A stretch of 64,000 bases of DNA from an uncultured Clostridium sp. (GTDB lineage Bacteria > Bacillota > Clostridia > Oscillospirales > Ruminococcaceae): contig CABUDL010000002.1 in the NCBI GenBank assembly GCA_902490335.1, forward strand, positions 60,863 through 124,862. The letters are read 5' to 3'. A model generated the notes under the pieces. It ran no database searches. It worked only from the letters and a program-made list of their open reading frames with translations, and was not told where the DNA came from. Below are positions 23,780 to 32,041 of this stretch, piece by piece. How positions within the stretch are numbered: position 1 is the stretch's first letter; each line of letters opens with the position of its first letter. A program made the translations under genes and the position numbers.

Positions 23780-23880
23780 CAACCTATAGGTTGGACATCC
23801 AACGTACCCGTTGGATGATTCCAGATTGTTCGCAAATAAAACAGCCGAAGCAACAAAATGTTTGCTTCGGCTGTTTTTTT
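23780..23880 (+). terminator. Two hairpins and a terminator after the BlaI-like gene
   Basis: A small palindrome (CCAACC-TATA-GGTTGG), a second hairpin (CATCCAACG with CGTTGGATG) and then a strong terminator (AACAGCCGAAGCAA with its complement near 23840-23875, followed by seven T). The terminator also serves the convergent ATPase-like gene. Confidence 0.65.
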
Positions 23881-23894
23881 ATGAGTTGATATTT

Positions 23895-26723
23895 TTAATA
23901 TTTCTTGAGGTTTGGAATCACAGTGCCGATGATGGCCCACACCAGCTGGAAGATAAGCAGATGCAGGATGCTCAGGTAGGACAGATTGCCCATCAAGGAG
24001 AACAGGGCTACCAGTGCGTAACCGGCAACCAGTGCGATCATCTGAATCAAAACAGCCTGGTCGATGGCAGTTTTGGCAGTGAAGCAATCCAGGATGGCGG
24101 TGACCATCATGCGGCTGGAGCCGATGAATCCGATTTTGGCTGGAGAGCTGTCCTTCTGTGCGGTCAGCTGCTCGTACGGAGCATGGAATTTAGCAGGCAT
24201 CAGCTTGATCAGCTCCAACGGGAAATCGTAGACAGCATGGATCTTTTCTGCTGTGATATTCGGGTCGGAGGTGTTGATGATCAGGTACATTCCGCGGTCT
24301 GCCAGCATCTCCAGCTGCTCGCGGGTCGGGTCGTTCGGTCGGTAGCTGATGACGAACATGGCGGACAGCTGACCGGAGTTGGCAAGATAGATGATGTTCT
24401 TGCGGTCGCGGACAAAGCGGGTCTCATAGTCGTTGCTGGGGATCTCGATGCCGTGGTTGACCATCAGCTCGCGGTTTCCAATCAGTACCCGCTTGCCGTC
24501 CACCCAGGCGGACAGTCCCATCGAATCCTCGTAGGTCACATTTTCGACCGGACGGAGCATCGAGCGGTTGGAGCCGATGATTTTATTGAAGACATCGGTG
24601 AGCATTCCGTCGGTGTTGCATACGACACTAGCAGCATCCAGGATGACCGAGTCGATCTGGCTCTTGTCAAACGGCTTGATGCCGTGCAGGATGATGTCCG
24701 AAGGACGGAAGAGGTCCTTGGCATCCAGCACGACCGCCTCGGTGCGGGAGAAAGCATCCACCGCAGAGTAGCCGGATACCATTGCGCCTGCAGGAATCAG
24801 CTTGGCGGACATCCGGTACAGCGGCAGATTGGCGGCGATGGTCGAGGTCAGCGGCGCGCTGACACACATGATGGCGGTGAAGGTGGAAACGGCCTCGGCA
24901 ACGTCCTTGTTGAACAGGTAGGACAACACCGAAAGGATGATGCCTGCCAGCAAGCAGACAGGAGCCAGGATGCGGCTCATGTGTTCAGCGTGGTCCTCGG
25001 AGTAGGAGTTGTCCAAAAAGTTGGAGAGGAACGGGCTGGTTTCCGGGTATGCGATGGTGTATTCCTCCATCGAAAGCCCGCGGGAGATTTCTCGCAGCAG
25101 GTTGCGGTCCTTTAAAAAGACAGCGGCGTGCTTGAGTTTTTCGGAGGACACCAGCTTGAAGTTGTTCTGGATGCGCAGGATGACCAGCACCTTGCCAATC
25201 AGGTTGAACAACAGGATAAACAGCGCCACCGGGAAGAACAGGTAGAGGTTGGTGCCAAAGTCGGCTTTGTCCACACTGAAATATTCCGGTTTGATGATAT
25301 AGCAGATGCCCTGCGCCAGAGTACCCAGCAGCGCCAGCATCGGCAGGGTGTCGGTATTGGCGTGGAACTTGAGCAACGCCAGCAATCCGCCGCCGATAGT
25401 GTTCGAGCAGATGACCGCGCCGATGGCAGATACCACGCACAGGGTTATCATGTAGGAGCGCAGGTGCAGCTCCGGCTGGATGAAGGTCGGCAGCGGCAGC
25501 AGCTCACCGGCAATCTGGATGTCACGGGCAGCCAGCGCCAGGTACAGGGAAAGTCCAAAGACGACCACCATCAGCAGGATGCGGACCAGCAGTCCGGTTT
25601 TGATGCTGCGCATATCCCGCAGGATGGCTTCCTTGTCCTTCGGCGAGGAGTAGTCCTCCAGCTCGGTATCCTCCTCGGAAAATTCTTCCGGGACCGGGAT
25701 TTCGGCAGAAGCCAGGCGAGAGGATTTTTCCGGCTTCTGCTTTTTACCGTCGTTCTTGTGGAAAAGACCGGCATCTTCTGCCTGTGGTGCCTCAGCTTCC
25801 GCAGAGGGTTGGTCAAAGTCATCGGGCAGCTCGACATGGAAATGTCCGGCAGTATGGGCGGTTTCTGCTTCCGCTGGTTTCTGCGCGGCTTGGGTTTGTG
25901 CGGCGGCAAAAGGAGCCGCTCCAAACTCCTCGGTCAGCCCGGTCGGTGTGGAAGCAAACAGGTCGTCGGTGTCCGTCGGCTGTGCGGGACTTGGTCTGTC
26001 GTTGCTATCCTCCAAAGGAGCATCCGGTTTAAAATCGTCGGGCTGTTTGGGGGCTGGATTCTTTTTGCGTCCAAAGCCCGAGAAATATTTTTGATATTCG
26101 GTTTTCCCCTTCAGCTTGGGGTCGGGCTGTTCGGGCGGCGGTGTGGTCGGCTCAAAATCGCCGAACGGAGTGGAGCCTTGCTGCAAAGGCAGGTCGGCGG
26201 GCTGCTGCTCCAAAAAGAAGGAGGAGGTCAGGTCGTCGCCGGCGGGCTGCTGTGGCGGTTCCGGCTGGTGTTGGGCTTCCTCCTGACGGTGAAGTTCTTC
26301 CTCCTGCTGGCGAAGCAGCTCCTCCTGGCGGCGGAGTTCTGCCAGATGCTCCTGCTGTACCTTGACCGATTCGCGGTGGTTGGACAGCGAGGAGAAAAAG
26401 ACGCCGGTGTTGCTCATATCATCGTGTTCGGTTGAGCGCGGCGATTTCACTGCGGTTCGGGCAGCCGTCTGCGGTTCGTGCGGCTCGGATGAAGCAGCCT
26501 GTGCAGCCTGTGGCTGCTGGGCGGGTGCCTTTTGCTGGGTCACGGGTTCCGGCTGAGGCTGCCGGTATGTTTCAAAGGAAAGGTCCTCGATGTTTTCGCT
26601 GACCGGTTTTGGACGTGTGCCGGGAGAGGTCCGTCCGGTACGGGCAGGCTGAGAGGCGTTCTGGCGCGCTTTTTTTGCCTTGATTTCATTGAGAATATCA
26701 TCGACATCATACTGCTTGCTCAT
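23895..26723 (-). CDS. Degenerate P-type ATPase-like membrane protein with long disordered N-terminus
   Basis: 942 aa. Residues 1-355 are low-complexity (P/Q/E/A-rich, with a Glu/Gln-rich coil around 115-150). From about 365 the protein has the P1-type ATPase order: four membrane helices, an actuator-like part, two helices, the P and N domains, and two C-terminal helices. Recognisable blocks are AVVLDAKDLF where P-type pumps have D-K-T-G-T, MGLSAWVDGKRVLIGNREL (N domain), LIINTSDPNITAEKI where pumps have T-G-D-N, and GSSRMMV where pumps have G-D-G-x-N-D. The transmembrane CPC metal site is CVSAPL. The Asp is kept (residue 667), but the KTGT and GDGxND residues needed for phosphorylation and Mg are gone, so pump activity is unlikely. 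It follows rlmB by 36 nt in the same direction. ATG 26723 follows AAGGAG. Confidence 0.75.
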   Translation of the reverse strand: MSKQYDVDDILNEIKAKKARQNASQPARTGRTSPGTRPKPVSENIEDLSFETYRQPQPEPVTQQKAPAQQPQAAQAASSEPHEPQTAARTAVKSPRSTEHDDMSNTGVFFSSLSNHRESVKVQQEHLAELRRQEELLRQQEEELHRQEEAQHQPEPPQQPAGDDLTSSFFLEQQPADLPLQQGSTPFGDFEPTTPPPEQPDPKLKGKTEYQKYFSGFGRKKNPAPKQPDDFKPDAPLEDSNDRPSPAQPTDTDDLFASTPTGLTEEFGAAPFAAAQTQAAQKPAEAETAHTAGHFHVELPDDFDQPSAEAEAPQAEDAGLFHKNDGKKQKPEKSSRLASAEIPVPEEFSEEDTELEDYSSPKDKEAILRDMRSIKTGLLVRILLMVVVFGLSLYLALAARDIQIAGELLPLPTFIQPELHLRSYMITLCVVSAIGAVICSNTIGGGLLALLKFHANTDTLPMLALLGTLAQGICYIIKPEYFSVDKADFGTNLYLFFPVALFILLFNLIGKVLVILRIQNNFKLVSSEKLKHAAVFLKDRNLLREISRGLSMEEYTIAYPETSPFLSNFLDNSYSEDHAEHMSRILAPVCLLAGIILSVLSYLFNKDVAEAVSTFTAIMCVSAPLTSTIAANLPLYRMSAKLIPAGAMVSGYSAVDAFSRTEAVVLDAKDLFRPSDIILHGIKPFDKSQIDSVILDAASVVCNTDGMLTDVFNKIIGSNRSMLRPVENVTYEDSMGLSAWVDGKRVLIGNRELMVNHGIEIPSNDYETRFVRDRKNIIYLANSGQLSAMFVISYRPNDPTREQLEMLADRGMYLIINTSDPNITAEKIHAVYDFPLELIKLMPAKFHAPYEQLTAQKDSSPAKIGFIGSSRMMVTAILDCFTAKTAIDQAVLIQMIALVAGYALVALFSLMGNLSYLSILHLLIFQLVWAIIGTVIPNLKKY

Positions 26724-26759
26724 CTTCAAATCTCCTTTTTCCTATCCCTGACAGGAGAG

Positions 26760-27545
26760 TTAATTCTTTTTGACAAAGGACGGCAGACCGCTGCGCTGGC
26801 GGACCGCCTCGTAAATCACGATTGCTGCGGCAACCGAAGCGTTGAGCGAGTTGACCTGACCGTTCATCGGCAGCGAAACGACAAAGTCGCAGTGCTCCTT
26901 GGTCAGGCGGCTGACACCGCTGCCCTCTGCACCGACAACGATGCCGACAGGACCGCCCATGTCGGTCGAGCACCAGGGCTGTCCGTCCATGTCGGCGCAG
27001 AAAATCCACAGACCCTTCTGCTTCAGCTCCTCGATGGCGGACACGATGTTGGGTACCCGCACCACCGGCATATACTCCACCGCTCCGGCAGAGGTTTTGG
27101 CAACGGTGGCGGTCAGACCGACGCCGCGGCGTTTGGGGATGATGACCCCGTGTGCGCCTGCTGCTTCGGCAGTACGGATGATGGCGCCAAGGTTGTGCGG
27201 GTCTTCGATGTTGTCACAGATGATGACAAAGGGAGGCTGGTCGCCGGCTTTCTGGAAGATGTCCTCCATGGTGGAAAAATCATGGCAGGCAGCCATGGCG
27301 ACAACACCCTGGTGGACCACCCCTTCGCAAAGGGTGTCCAGTTTTTGCGCTGCCGCGTCCTTGATGGGAACGCCTGCCTGTTTGGCAAGGGCGATGATTT
27401 TGCCCATGCTGCCGCGGTCGGCTCCCTTGAGGATATAGACGCAGTCGATGGGGCGACCTTTTTTCAGCGCCTCGGCAACGGCGTTGCGTCCTGCGATGAC
27501 CGAGCTTTCACGGGATTGGTTTTCAGATACAGTTTCTCTGGGCAC
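26760..27545 (-). CDS. rlmB: 23S rRNA (guanosine-2'-O-)-methyltransferase, TrmH/SpoU family
   Basis: 261 aa. SpoU methyltransferases use SAM to 2'-O-methylate RNA; RlmB acts on G2251 of 23S rRNA. The N-terminal substrate-binding domain (VIAGRNAVAEALKKG) and the trefoil-knot motifs are present: NLGAIIRTAEAAGAHGVIIP, VGAEGSGVSRL and LNASVAAAI. It starts with GTG 27543-27545, 8 nt after GGAGG; an upstream TTG is too close to the ribosome binding site. The promoter has a perfect TATAAT (27633-27638) but a weak -35. A closely related TrmH-type specificity cannot be excluded. Confidence 0.88.
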   Translation of the reverse strand: MPRETVSENQSRESSVIAGRNAVAEALKKGRPIDCVYILKGADRGSMGKIIALAKQAGVPIKDAAAQKLDTLCEGVVHQGVVAMAACHDFSTMEDIFQKAGDQPPFVIICDNIEDPHNLGAIIRTAEAAGAHGVIIPKRRGVGLTATVAKTSAGAVEYMPVVRVPNIVSAIEELKQKGLWIFCADMDGQPWCSTDMGGPVGIVVGAEGSGVSRLTKEHCDFVVSLPMNGQVNSLNASVAAAIVIYEAVRQRSGLPSFVKKN

Positions 27546-27713
27546 GTGCAATACCTCCGAAAAATATGTCAAATTTGGTTTGGCGGATGGTGCGCCGCCG
27601 GACAACAGACCGGCAGCGATTCAGTAGTTTTCATTATAGCATATTTTGGAAGGATTTGCATTGTAAAAGGAAAAAGTTTGGGGAAAAAGTTTTACCGCTG
27701 TCCGTAAAGGGTC

Positions 27714-27989
27714 TCAATGCAGCAGCAAAAAGGTCAGGGTGCCGCCTGCCGCCGCAGAAAGCAGCAGAGAAAGACCCAGCCACAGCCGGCTGTGGCTGCA
27801 CAAAAACGCCGGACGGGCGCGGTGCAGCAGAGGAGCGCGGATGCTGCCTAAAAAATGCTGTGCCTGCGATTCCAGCGTCTTTTTGCAGGAGTCTGCCTGA
27901 TTGTCCTTCAGATACAGCACAGCGCGCTCGAAATAGGGGTTTTGGGTGTCATTGATTTCGATGATGCGTTTGTTGGTTCCTCTTACCAT
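27714..27989 (-). CDS. Small hypothetical membrane protein
   Basis: 91 aa. A polar N-terminal half (RIIEINDTQNPYFERAVLYL) is followed by a single C-terminal transmembrane segment (WLGLSLLLSAAAGGTLTFLLL), so it is probably tail-anchored. AAAGGTGG is 7 nt before ATG 27989. I do not recognise a family. It is transcribed away from the AT-rich DnaA-box region. Confidence 0.6.
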   Translation of the reverse strand: MVRGTNKRIIEINDTQNPYFERAVLYLKDNQADSCKKTLESQAQHFLGSIRAPLLHRARPAFLCSHSRLWLGLSLLLSAAAGGTLTFLLLH

Positions 27990-28027
27990 GGAAATACCAC
28001 CTTTCTTGTTTAAAGTATCGAGGAAGA

Positions 28028-28204
28028 TGTTGATAACTCTGTTGATAAAGTTAAAAACCATAGAAAAATCATAAATTATCCAAAAAGTATAAGAAGATTC
28101 GACAGAAAAAGCGGAGCGGGTCAGAAATTAGTTGATAACTTGGTTGAAAATGTGGAAAAACTTGAAAATAAAAGCTTTTTATCCGAGGACGAATTTGTGG
28201 ATAG
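28028..28204. other. AT-rich cluster of near-consensus DnaA boxes
   Basis: Within 177 bp there are five 9-mers with one mismatch to TTATCCACA or its complement: TGTTGATAA (28028 and 28040), TTATCCAAA (28076), TGTGGAAAA (28151) and TGTGGATAG (28196). A two-mismatch copy, AGTTGATAA, is at 28130. The surrounding ~500 bp is strongly AT-rich and gene-free, and genes on the left run leftward while htpG and the next genes run rightward. This looks like an origin-type or DnaA-titrating region, although no dnaA or dnaN gene is in the window and no box is perfect. Confidence 0.45.
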
Positions 28205-28415
28205 CGGTGAAAATAGATTTTACATTTGGTAATATTCTTTTGACAAAGACGGGAAATTTCCGAAAAATATCCTCTTGCTGGCTTAGTATGGCTCTTTGAA
28301 AATAGTTTTACACACGACACAAAAGAAAACAGATGTCGAATATTGTTGAAAACAGCACGAAGAACAGCAGTTTCCGGTAATTTTTGATGAAATTTAAAAG
28401 TTTTTCCGTAATAGA

Positions 28416-28531
28416 TTGACATTTCATAGCAAAAGAGTAAAATAATTTTGTAGATTTAATATAGATTTGCAGAGTTTTATATGGACATTACTTTACGGGT
28501 TTACAACAAGGGAGGTCGATCGCTCCCTTTC
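28416..28531 (+). promoter_or_regulatory. htpG promoter and leader hairpin
   Basis: -35 TTGACA (28416-28421), 16-nt spacer, TAAAAT (28438-28443). The leader contains a hairpin, AAGGGAG with CTCCCTT, near 28510-28530. No CIRCE element (TTAGCACTC-N9-GAGTGCTAA) is present, so HrcA control is not indicated. Confidence 0.6.
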
Positions 28532-28593
28532 TGTTGCAAACGGCGGGCTGCAAATCCGATTTTTATTACCACAGTCTTGGGAGGTCTTTTCAA

Positions 28594-30492
28594 ATGAAAC
28601 GGGAAGGTCAAATCAGCGTCAATTCTAAAAATATGTTTCCAATCATCAAAAAATGGCTGTATTCGGACAAGGATATCTTTTTAAGAGAGATTGTTTCCAA
28701 CAGCTGCGATGCAATCAAAAAGCTCATCAGCCTGCGCGGCATCGGACAGGCGCCGCAGGAGGACGGCTACCAGCCGAGGGTGGAGGTGCGCATCGACAGC
28801 GAGAAAAAGCAGCTGATTGTTTCGGATAACGGCATCGGTATGACCGAGGACGAGGTAGAACGCTACATCACCCAGGTTGCCTTCTCCGGTGCAGAGGAAT
28901 TTTTGCAGAAGTACGGGGAGGATGCCAGCGAGGCAGCCGGCATCATCGGTCACTTTGGTCTGGGCTTCTATTCGTCCTTCATGGTGTCCGACACGGTCGA
29001 GATTCAGACCCTTTCCTTCCAGCCGGATGCAAAGCCGGTTCACTGGACCTCTTCCGGCGAGGACAGCTATGAAATCGAGGACGGCGAGCGCACCGAACAC
29101 GGCACCACCATCATTATGAACATCACCGAGGGCGAGGAAGAATTTTTGCAGGAGAGCCGCATCCGCGAAATCCTGAACAAATACTGCCAGTTCATGCCCT
29201 ATGAAATCTATCTGAATCCACACGACGAGCAGCGTCCGGTGTACGACAAGGACGGCAACGTGGAGAAGAACGAGGACGGCACCGATAAGATGCGCACCGT
29301 CAAACCGCTGCCGGTCAACGACACCCAGCCGCTGTGGCTGAAATCCCCGAGCGAGTGTACCGACGAGGAGTACAAAGCCTTCTACCAGAAGGTGTTCATG
29401 GACTTCAACGAGCCGCTGTTCTGGATTCATCTGAACGTCGATTACCCATTTAACCTCAAGGGCATCCTGTATTTTCCAAAGCAGGTCAACCGTCTGGAGG
29501 TTGTTCCGGGACAGGTCAAGCTGTACAGCAACCAGGTCTTTGTCGCCGATAACATCAAGGAGGTCATCCCGGAATTTTTGCTGCTGCTCAAAGGCGTCAT
29601 CGACTGCCCGGATATGCCGCTGAACGTTTCCAGAAGCTTTTTGCAAAACGACGGACAGGTGCAGAAGATTGCTCAGCACATCACCAAGAAGGTATCGGAC
29701 AAGCTGCATCAAATCTTTAAAAACGACCGGGAAACCTATGAAAAATATTGGAACGACATCTCTGCCTTCATCAAGTTCGGCTGCCTGAAGGATGAAAAAT
29801 TCTATGACCGCATGAAGGACATCCTGCTGCTGCACACCATCGACGGGGAGTACAAGACCCTCGAGGAGTACCCGAAGGCGGACGAAAACAAGATTTATTA
29901 TGTCACCGATGAAAACCTGCAGGCGCAGTACATCTCGATGTTCCGCCAGAACGGGCTGACCGCTGCGGTGCTGACCCATGTGATCGACCCGCACTTTATC
30001 AGTATGCTCGAATATAAGGAGCAGGAGAAGCTCAAATTCCTGCGCATCGACTCGGACCTTGGCAGCGCGCTCAAGACCGAGCAGACCGAGGAGGAGAAAC
30101 AGCAGCAGGAGGAAGAGGACAAACAGCTGATTGAGCGCTTTAAACAGGCGCTGCCGGAGGAAAAGCTGGAGTACCAGGTGGAGAGCTTAAAGAGCGATGA
30201 GACACCGGCAGTTATCCTGCTGTCCGAGTATGCCCGCAGAATTCAGGATATGAGTCGCGCCTTTGGAGAAAGCTTCGGCGGTCCTGCACAGGTGACTTTG
30301 GTGCTCAACCGTGAGAACCCGATCATCCGCTCGCTAAAGACGCTGCCGGACGAGAAACGCGAACTGGTCTGCAAGCAGGTGTATGATTTGGCACAGCTGG
30401 CACACAAGCCGCTGAGCGCAGAGCAGATGCAGGGCTTTATGCGCAGAAGTATGCAGCTGTTGGGTATGGTCACCGGGGAAAACCATCAGTAA
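28594..30492 (+). CDS. htpG: Molecular chaperone HtpG (Hsp90)
   Basis: 632 aa, the full length for bacterial Hsp90. The N-terminal ATPase has the GHKL motifs EIVSNSCDAIKKL, DNGIGM and GHFGLGFYSSFM. The middle domain (FWIHLNVDYPFNLKGILYFP, with the conserved VSRSFLQ segment) and C-terminal dimerisation domain follow. It acts as a cytosolic ATP-dependent chaperone. ATG 28594 is chosen because GGGAGG lies 9 nt upstream and the protein starts MKREGQISVNSK, as in relatives. The sirtuin gene follows after 35 bp. Confidence 0.95.
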   Translation: MKREGQISVNSKNMFPIIKKWLYSDKDIFLREIVSNSCDAIKKLISLRGIGQAPQEDGYQPRVEVRIDSEKKQLIVSDNGIGMTEDEVERYITQVAFSGAEEFLQKYGEDASEAAGIIGHFGLGFYSSFMVSDTVEIQTLSFQPDAKPVHWTSSGEDSYEIEDGERTEHGTTIIMNITEGEEEFLQESRIREILNKYCQFMPYEIYLNPHDEQRPVYDKDGNVEKNEDGTDKMRTVKPLPVNDTQPLWLKSPSECTDEEYKAFYQKVFMDFNEPLFWIHLNVDYPFNLKGILYFPKQVNRLEVVPGQVKLYSNQVFVADNIKEVIPEFLLLLKGVIDCPDMPLNVSRSFLQNDGQVQKIAQHITKKVSDKLHQIFKNDRETYEKYWNDISAFIKFGCLKDEKFYDRMKDILLLHTIDGEYKTLEEYPKADENKIYYVTDENLQAQYISMFRQNGLTAAVLTHVIDPHFISMLEYKEQEKLKFLRIDSDLGSALKTEQTEEEKQQQEEEDKQLIERFKQALPEEKLEYQVESLKSDETPAVILLSEYARRIQDMSRAFGESFGGPAQVTLVLNRENPIIRSLKTLPDEKRELVCKQVYDLAQLAHKPLSAEQMQGFMRRSMQLLGMVTGENHQ

Positions 30493-30527
30493 CCCGACCG
30501 GCAGTCCACAGAAAAGGAGGAGCAGGG

Positions 30528-31271
30528 ATGACAGAACAGCAGAAACTCAAAGAGCTGCTGGAAAACAGCAGCCACATCGTTTTCTTCGGCGGAGCCGGAG
30601 TGTCCACCGAATCGAACATACCGGATTTTCGCAGCGAGGACGGGCTGTACGGCAGCAAGCAGGCAAAGACCTACCCCTATCCTCCCGAAACGATGCTCAG
30701 CCACAGCTTTTTTAAGCGGCACACCGAGCAGTTTTTTGAATATTATTTTGACAGGATGGTCTATCCGAATGCAAAGCCGAATGCTGCCCACGATGCGCTG
30801 GCAAAGCTGGAAGCACAGGGCAAGCTGTCGGCGGTCGTCACCCAGAATATCGACGGACTGCACCAGCAGGCGGGCAGCAAGCGGGTGTACGAGCTGCACG
30901 GCAGCGTGCTGCGCAACCACTGTATCCGGTGCGGCGCTTCCTATTCGCTCGAGCAGATGCTGGAGTACAAGGGTAAGGGCATTCCGCGCTGCTCCTGCGG
31001 CGGGGTCATCAAGCCGGATGTGGTGCTGTATGAGGAGAGCCTGGACAGCGACGTGCTGGAGGGTGCTGTGCGCCACATCATGGCAGCCGACCTGCTGATT
31101 GTGGGCGGCACCTCGCTGGCGGTCTATCCTGCGGCGGGTCTGCTGCAATACTACGGCGGCAGGGAGCTTGTGCTCATCAACAAAACCGAAACGCCGTATG
31201 ACCGCAAAGCCTCGCTTGTGATTCGCCAGCCAATCGGCAAGGTGCTGTCAAAGGCAGTAGAAGGCTTGTAG
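30528..31271 (+). CDS. cobB: NAD-dependent protein deacylase, Sir2 family
   Basis: 247 aa. Sirtuins remove acyl groups from lysine using NAD. The visible motifs are FFGGAGVSTESNIPDFRS, TQNIDGLHQQAG, the catalytic histidine in ELHGS, and a zinc site made of CIRCGAS and CSCGG. The next block GTSLAVYPAAGLL completes the Rossmann site. AAAAGGAGG precedes ATG 30528. It lies directly behind htpG with no terminator between, so it is probably co-transcribed, and a terminator follows. Confidence 0.93.
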   Translation: MTEQQKLKELLENSSHIVFFGGAGVSTESNIPDFRSEDGLYGSKQAKTYPYPPETMLSHSFFKRHTEQFFEYYFDRMVYPNAKPNAAHDALAKLEAQGKLSAVVTQNIDGLHQQAGSKRVYELHGSVLRNHCIRCGASYSLEQMLEYKGKGIPRCSCGGVIKPDVVLYEESLDSDVLEGAVRHIMAADLLIVGGTSLAVYPAAGLLQYYGGRELVLINKTETPYDRKASLVIRQPIGKVLSKAVEGL

Positions 31272-31277
31272 AAGAAA

Positions 31278-31313
31278 ACAAGACCACTTCCCAAACGGAA
31301 GTGGTCTTGTTGC
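31278..31313 (+). terminator. Terminator of the htpG-cobB unit
   Basis: A 15-bp stem (AACAAGACCACTTCC with its complement), a 5-nt loop and TT. Confidence 0.75.
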
Positions 31314-31463
31314 AGTTTATCGGATGACAATATCGACAATGTTGACCCGCCTGCAAAAAGAAATGAGAAGATTTGCCTTGACGAAGCGGCTTTAAGAGGT
31401 TAAAATGAAGGAGAAAAACAGGGCGTTCAAAAGCTCCTGGGCGCAGAAAGGAAATCGGAAACT

Positions 31464-31685
31464 ATGAAAGCAAGAATCCCAAAGCACAGAGAATTTGTAA
31501 TCAATCTGGAAACGACCGCTGAGGAAAAACGCGAAGAATGCTGGGCAAAGCTGGAAGCCATCCTGGAGGACTACAAAAAGGAAGGCAAATCGGTCTACAC
31601 CCCATCCTTTATCGAGGACAACGAGGAGAAGGTCAAGGCTTTGCAGGCAGAGTACGGATTTGAGTACACCATCGAGCTGAAATAA
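31464..31685 (+). CDS. Small hypothetical protein (73 aa)
   Basis: A charged, mostly helical 73-residue protein starting MKARIPKHREFVINLETTAE and ending EYGFEYTIELK. It has no membrane segment, no cysteine pair and no motif that I recognise. AGAAAGGAA precedes the ATG, and a strong terminator directly follows the stop. As it is compact and flanked by signals, it is likely a real monocistronic gene. Confidence 0.6.
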   Translation: MKARIPKHREFVINLETTAEEKREECWAKLEAILEDYKKEGKSVYTPSFIEDNEEKVKALQAEYGFEYTIELK

Positions 31686-31686
31686 G

Positions 31687-31720
31687 AAAAAAGGCAGCGG
31701 ACCCGCTGCCTTTTTTATAT
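31687..31720 (+). terminator. Terminator
   Basis: A 12-bp stem (AAAAGGCAGCGG with its complement), a 3-nt loop and TTTTTT. Confidence 0.8.
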
Positions 31721-31843
31721 AGCCATGGCAAAGTTCTGCGGCATTTCTGCCCTTTTTTGACAGGCTCTCTGCCGCTTTGACAGCGCTGCGGGCATAATTT
31801 TTAAAATAGACACAATTTATTTAAAGAAACACCCCTGCACAGT

Positions 31844-31873
31844 TTGACAAAAAGGGGTTTGTAGAGTTACAAT
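31844..31873 (+). promoter_or_regulatory. secA promoter
   Basis: -35 TTGACA (31844-31849), 18-nt spacer, TACAAT (31868-31873). It gives a leader of about 160 nt before secA in which I see no clear terminator or arrest-type leader frame. Confidence 0.65.
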
Positions 31874-32041
31874 ATCATAGACGTGCTGTAAACAAAGAAC
31901 AGCCGTTGTTTTCTTATTAAAAAAGAAACCCCAACAAGGGAAAAGATAGAGAACAGTTCCCCAGGCAGGAGGAAGGCTCCAAAAGCACATCCGATGTCAC
32001 CCCAGGGACAGTTCCTTTTAAAAATGAGGTGTAAAAAAATT

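Noticed and set aside
28069..28422. 117-codon minus-strand frame across the DnaA-box region
   Set aside because: No ribosome binding site or family features; consistent with AT-rich non-coding DNA.
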